8,541 bases of DNA, taken from NCBI GenBank assembly GCA_046759145.1, contig JBHIBR010000054.1, forward strand, positions 1-8,541, read 5' to 3'. Shown piece by piece: positions 5,835 to 8,541 of this stretch. The stretch comes from JBHIBR01 sp046759145 [NCBI: Nitrospinota bacterium]. GTDB lineage: Bacteria; UBA8248. The notes under the pieces are model-generated. The model was given only the letters and a program-made list of their open reading frames with translations. It had not been told where the DNA came from and searched no databases. Made by a program: the position numbers and the translations under genes. The number at the start of each line of letters is the position of its first letter. Position 1 is the stretch's first letter.

Positions 5835-6644
5835 ATGCAAGCCGAACTGCCCGCCCTCTCCCGCCGGGCCGCCCTCTACTCCAAGACCCTCACGGAGAAC
5901 CTGGGGCCCATCGTGCTGCTCCTCGTCGTCTGGGAGCTCTTCGCCCGAAGCGGCCTCATCCACAGCGCCCTCTTCCCGACCGTCACCACCATCTTCTGGA
6001 CAGTGGTGGAGCTGACGCGGGAGGGGAAGTTCGGCCTGCACATCCTGCACTCCTTCTACCGCCTGTTCTGGAGTGTGGCCTTCGCCGTCGTGGCGGGGAC
6101 GGCCCTGGGCATCCTCATGGGCTCCTTCCGGCCGCTGGAGAAACTCCTGGTCCCGCCCATCAACTTCTTCGCGGTCATCCCGGGCATCGCCCTCTTCCCG
6201 GCGACCCTCCTGTGGTTCGGCCTCACCGAGAAGGCCGTCATCTTCACCATCGGCTTCTCGGCCACCCTGCCCGTGGTCCTGAACGTGTGGACGGGTGTGA
6301 AGACGGTCAACGAGACGCTGGTCAACGCGGCCCGCTCGATGGAGACAGAGGGCCTCTCCCTGCTGGCCCGGGTGTTGCTGCCCGGCGCTCTGCCCGTGGT
6401 CATCGCGGGCTACCGCATTGGGTTCGCCCGGGCGTGGCGGATCCTGGTGGCCGGGGAGCTGCTGGCCACCCCCGATTGGGGGCTGGGGATCATGATCTTC
6501 GAGGCGCGGGAGTTCCTCCAGTCGGAGGTGGTCTACGGGGGCATCATCGCCATCGGCATCTTCGGCTTCGCCATGGAGCGGCTGGTGCTGCGCTCGCTGG
6601 AGATCTCCACCGTCCAGCGCTGGGGGATGCTCCGCGAGCTCTGA
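5835..6644 (+). CDS. ABC importer permease (SsuC/TauC-like)
   Basis: A 269-residue inner-membrane subunit of the importer. Hydrophobic segments lie at about 24-37, 75-97, 104-128, 133-152, 184-200 and 237-255, in line with the six-helix BPD-transporter domain. The ATPase-docking EAA loop is at about 163-187 (VNAARSMETEGLSL, then LLPGALP), with the Gly at the expected position. The C-terminal LRSLEISTVQRWGM matches the usual end of the group. Start is well supported: AGGAGGTGA (5822-5830), a near-perfect anti-Shine-Dalgarno match, precedes the ATG by four bases. It pairs with the ATPase at 3842 and the binding protein at 4710; gene order is ATPase, binding protein, permease. The 117-base gap before it contains two strong hairpins, so its expression may be lower than that of the binding protein, as expected for membrane subunits. 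Confidence 0.94.
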   Translation: MQAELPALSRRAALYSKTLTENLGPIVLLLVVWELFARSGLIHSALFPTVTTIFWTVVELTREGKFGLHILHSFYRLFWSVAFAVVAGTALGILMGSFRPLEKLLVPPINFFAVIPGIALFPATLLWFGLTEKAVIFTIGFSATLPVVLNVWTGVKTVNETLVNAARSMETEGLSLLARVLLPGALPVVIAGYRIGFARAWRILVAGELLATPDWGLGIMIFEAREFLQSEVVYGGIIAIGIFGFAMERLVLRSLEISTVQRWGMLREL

Positions 6645-6659
6645 GGAGCCCCCCACCCG

Positions 6660-6680
6660 CCTCCCCCCGACGGGGGGAGG
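6660..6680 (+). other. Stable hairpin between permease and dehydrogenase genes
   Basis: A perfect 9-bp arm CCTCCCCCC (6660-6668) pairs with GGGGGGAGG (6672-6680) around a GAC loop, 15 bases after the permease stop. There is no T tail. It sequesters the purine tract directly before an ATG at 6681, which argues against that ATG as a start. Confidence 0.5.
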
Positions 6681-6707
6681 ATGAAGGAGGGGGGAAGGGA
6701 GGAACCC

Positions 6708-7739
6708 ATGGCCAAGTCCCGCTTCCGGGTGGCGGTGGCAGGCGCCCGCTTCGGGCCCCTGGACTACGAGCGGAAGGTGCTGGAGGGACTCCGGGCGGAG
6801 ATCGCCGAGGGGGCCGGGGGAGAGGCCGCTTCCCTGCTCGCCCTCTGTAAAGAGGCGGACGCAGTCCTCCTCGGGGCCGCCCCCCGCTTCACCCGGGAGG
6901 TGGTGGAGGGGCTCAGCCGCTGCCGCATCATCGCCCGCTATGGCATCGGGGTGGACAATGTGGACCTCGAGGCGGCGGCGGCGAGGGGCATCTGGGCGAC
7001 CAACGTCCCCGACTACTGTGTAGAGGAGGTCTCGGACCACGCCATCTCCCTCCTCCTCCACTTCGCCCGCAAGCTGGGGCCTGCCGCCGCCGCGGTGAGA
7101 GAGGGCGGCTGGGGCATCGGGGAGCTCCGGCCCATCGCCGCCCTGCGGGGTCAGACTCTGGGGCTTGTGGGCCTCGGCCGGATCGGCAGGGCGGTGGCCC
7201 GCAAGGCGCGGGCGTTCGGCCTCCGGGTGCTCGCCCACGACCCCTACCTCCCCGCGGAGGCTTTCCGCCGGGCGCGGGCCGAGGGGGTGAGCCTGGACGC
7301 CCTCCTGGGGGAGTCCCACTTCGTCTCCATCCACGCCCCCCTCACCCCCGAGACGCGCCACATCATCGGGGCGGCCGAGCTCCAGAAGATGAAACCAGGT
7401 GCTGTCCTCATCAACGTGGCCCGGGGGGGGCTGGTGGATGAGAGCGCCCTCCTGGCCGCCCTCGGGGAGGGACGCCTCAGGGGGGCAGGCCTGGATGTGG
7501 TGGAGGAGGAACCTCCCCCGCCGGACCACCCCTTGCGGAGGATGCCCCATGTGCTACTCACTCCCCATAGCGCCTGGTACAGCGAGCGAGCCGAGAGGGA
7601 GATGAGGCTCAAGGCGGCGCGCGAGGTGGCTCGGGTGCTCCGCGGCCGGGCTCCCCGCAACCCGGTGAACCGCCCGGCCCCGGCTACCGGGGTGCCCGCC
7701 GGCACCCGGGCGGAGCGAGGATGCCCACCCTGTAGGTGA
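6708..7739 (+). CDS. NAD-dependent D-2-hydroxyacid dehydrogenase (CtBP/phosphoglycerate dehydrogenase-like)
   Basis: A 343-residue cytoplasmic enzyme that would interconvert a D-2-hydroxy acid and its 2-oxo acid with NAD(H). Seen: substrate-domain motif RYGIGVDNVD (77-86), NVPDYCVEEVSDHA (99-112) as in CtBP-like members, nucleotide-binding GLGRIG (155-160) with Asp178 (HDPY) at the NAD-selecting position, and catalytic Arg239 (NVARGG), Glu268 (VVEEEPP) and His287 (TPHSAWYS). An upstream in-frame ATG at 6681 would add nine residues, but it lies directly on a hairpin; GGGAGG (6697-6702) five bases before 6708 favours the shorter form. After the usual NPVN ending there is a Pro/Gly/Arg-rich tail of about 20 residues without family resemblance. 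The gene follows the permease by 63 bases and precedes the creatininase gene by 67, suggesting action on the imported compound or its product. Serine biosynthesis (serA) is less likely: no ACT or other regulatory domain. Confidence 0.9.
   Translation: MAKSRFRVAVAGARFGPLDYERKVLEGLRAEIAEGAGGEAASLLALCKEADAVLLGAAPRFTREVVEGLSRCRIIARYGIGVDNVDLEAAAARGIWATNVPDYCVEEVSDHAISLLLHFARKLGPAAAAVREGGWGIGELRPIAALRGQTLGLVGLGRIGRAVARKARAFGLRVLAHDPYLPAEAFRRARAEGVSLDALLGESHFVSIHAPLTPETRHIIGAAELQKMKPGAVLINVARGGLVDESALLAALGEGRLRGAGLDVVEEEPPPPDHPLRRMPHVLLTPHSAWYSERAEREMRLKAAREVARVLRGRAPRNPVNRPAPATGVPAGTRAERGCPPCR
7690..7707 (+). other. Hairpin inside the 3' end of the dehydrogenase gene
   Basis: GGGTGCC (7690-7696) pairs perfectly with GGCACCC (7701-7707) around CGCC, within the codons of the non-conserved C-terminal tail. 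It could be chance in GC-rich DNA or part of another processing/stability element like those upstream. There is no T run. Confidence 0.3.
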
Positions 7740-7806
7740 CGCGGCAAGCCAGGGGGGCTCGAAAGGGGAGGAAAAGGCCTCCGTCACCCACTCCTGAGGC
7801 CCGCCC

Positions 7807-8541
7807 ATGGAAGAAGCCAAGAGCCTCTTCGATCTCACCCAGCCCGAGGCCGAAGCGATCCTCAAGCGCCGGGGTCTCGTGGTACTCCCCCTCGGCAGCG
7901 TGGAGCAGCACGGCCCCCACCTCCCCTGCGGGACGGACTCCGTCGCCTCCCTCGTCATCGGAAGGCGCCTGGCGGCCCGGGTGGGGGGGCTCCTGCTCCC
8001 CGTCTTTCCCCTCGGCGTGAGCCCCTTCCACATGTCCTTCCCGGGGACGCTGAGCCTCGAGCCCGAGACGTTCATCTCGGTCCTCTTCGATGTGTGCAAG
8101 AGCGTCCACCGGCACGGGGCCAGAAAATTCGTCTTCCTCAACTGGCATGAGGGGAACACGCCCGCCCTCAACCTGGCGGCGGGCCGCGTGCAGCGGGAGC
8201 TGGAGGGCACGAGGGTCCTCGTGGCGCAGGCGCACTCCGTGGCGAAGGAACTCTACGGGGGGGAGGTGGGCTTGACCCACGGCGGGGAGCTCGAGGTCCT
8301 CCCCGTCCTCCTCTATGACCCCTCCCTCGTCCACCTGGAGCGGGCCACCAACCCCTCCCCGGAGGCAGCCGCCCGCCTCGCCGACGCCCGCCGCAGGGGG
8401 CGGGCCGTCTACCCCATCCTCCGCGACATCCGGGAGATCGCCCCCACGGGCTGGTACGGGGAACTCAAGGACGTCTCGCGGGAGCGGGCCGAAGAGGTGG
8501 TGGACGGCGTCGCCGAGGCCATCGCAAGGGCGGTGGAGGAG
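7807..8541 (+). CDS. Creatininase-family amidohydrolase, 3' end at window edge
   Basis: An open frame of 245 codons with no stop before the window ends; family members are about 240-260 residues, so nearly all of it is present. Creatininase-family proteins are metal-dependent hydrolases of cyclic amides or related C-N bonds, including creatininase, formamide hydrolases of flavin/riboflavin pathways and the mycofactocin peptidase MftE. The metal-site motif LGSVEQHGPHLPCGTD gives Glu33, His35 and Asp44. SPFHMSFPGTLSL (72-84) is the conserved loop, and NWHEGN (112-117) gives His114 and Glu115 where most relatives have NGHGGN or a GHYEN-type motif. THGGELE supplies a further conserved segment. 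GAGG at 7796-7799 is a modest binding site, seven bases before the ATG. Coming last in the importer operon, it may open or hydrolyse the imported amide, but the substrate is unknown. Confidence 0.9.
   Translation, partial: MEEAKSLFDLTQPEAEAILKRRGLVVLPLGSVEQHGPHLPCGTDSVASLVIGRRLAARVGGLLLPVFPLGVSPFHMSFPGTLSLEPETFISVLFDVCKSVHRHGARKFVFLNWHEGNTPALNLAAGRVQRELEGTRVLVAQAHSVAKELYGGEVGLTHGGELEVLPVLLYDPSLVHLERATNPSPEAAARLADARRRGRAVYPILRDIREIAPTGWYGELKDVSRERAEEVVDGVAEAIARAVEE

Noticed and set aside
6681-6707. Earlier ATG for the dehydrogenase at 6681
   Set aside because: The purine tract before it touches the ATG with no spacing and is buried in a hairpin; 6708 has a properly spaced GGGAGG.
4590-7550. 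A 986-codon open frame on the minus strand, antisense to the importer and dehydrogenase genes
   Set aside because: It is rich in His, Gly, Glu, Asp and Pro with no domain motif, and mirrors four well-supported plus-strand genes. Long antisense frames are expected from high third-position GC.

Overview
The window is strongly GC-rich. Almost every gene has G/C-ending codons, and most starts are preceded by a GGAGG-type ribosome binding site. An outer-membrane beta-barrel protein with a signal peptide shows a diderm (Gram-negative) bacterium. Gene style and content (GC-rich, nitrate/sulfonate-type ABC importers next to creatininase-family and 2-hydroxyacid dehydrogenase genes) would fit an uncultivated soil, sediment or marine lineage such as Rokubacteria, Tectomicrobia or NC10. 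That placement is inference only; there is no rRNA or marker gene here.

Left part (1-2463), nitrogen uptake: the 3' end of an ammonium channel gene (amt) is followed by a PII signalling protein gene (glnK/glnB) and a good intrinsic terminator. Convergent to them on the minus strand is a gene for a coiled-coil-plus-barrel outer-membrane porin. Together they could form an outer-membrane pore, inner-membrane channel and PII regulator set for ammonium.

Middle part (2464-3717): a small membrane-anchored monoheme cytochrome c gene lies on the minus strand. Directly upstream of it, also on the minus strand, is the intact 5' end of an isocitrate lyase/PEP mutase family gene. It is cut off after about 54 codons, and cytochrome sequence begins within about 17 bases. 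This looks like a deletion or recombination scar, or an assembly join. A plus-strand VOC (glyoxalase-fold) gene follows, with its own candidate promoter and an odd terminator-like hairpin in its leader.

Right part (3718-8541): one plus-strand cluster encodes an ABC ATPase, a periplasmic binding protein, a permease, a CtBP/PGDH-like D-2-hydroxyacid dehydrogenase and a creatininase-family amidohydrolase (open at the window end). Gaps are 62-117 bases, consistent with one operon for importing and processing a small organic, probably nitrogen-containing, compound. The substrate is unknown. The leader carries a candidate promoter and two perfect hairpins, and the ATPase start has no visible ribosome binding site. 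Very stable hairpins sit between binding protein and permease and between permease and dehydrogenase, suggesting differential expression within the operon.

No CRISPR array, insertion sequence, tRNA, rRNA or attachment site was seen. No gene-free stretch exceeds 300 bases.
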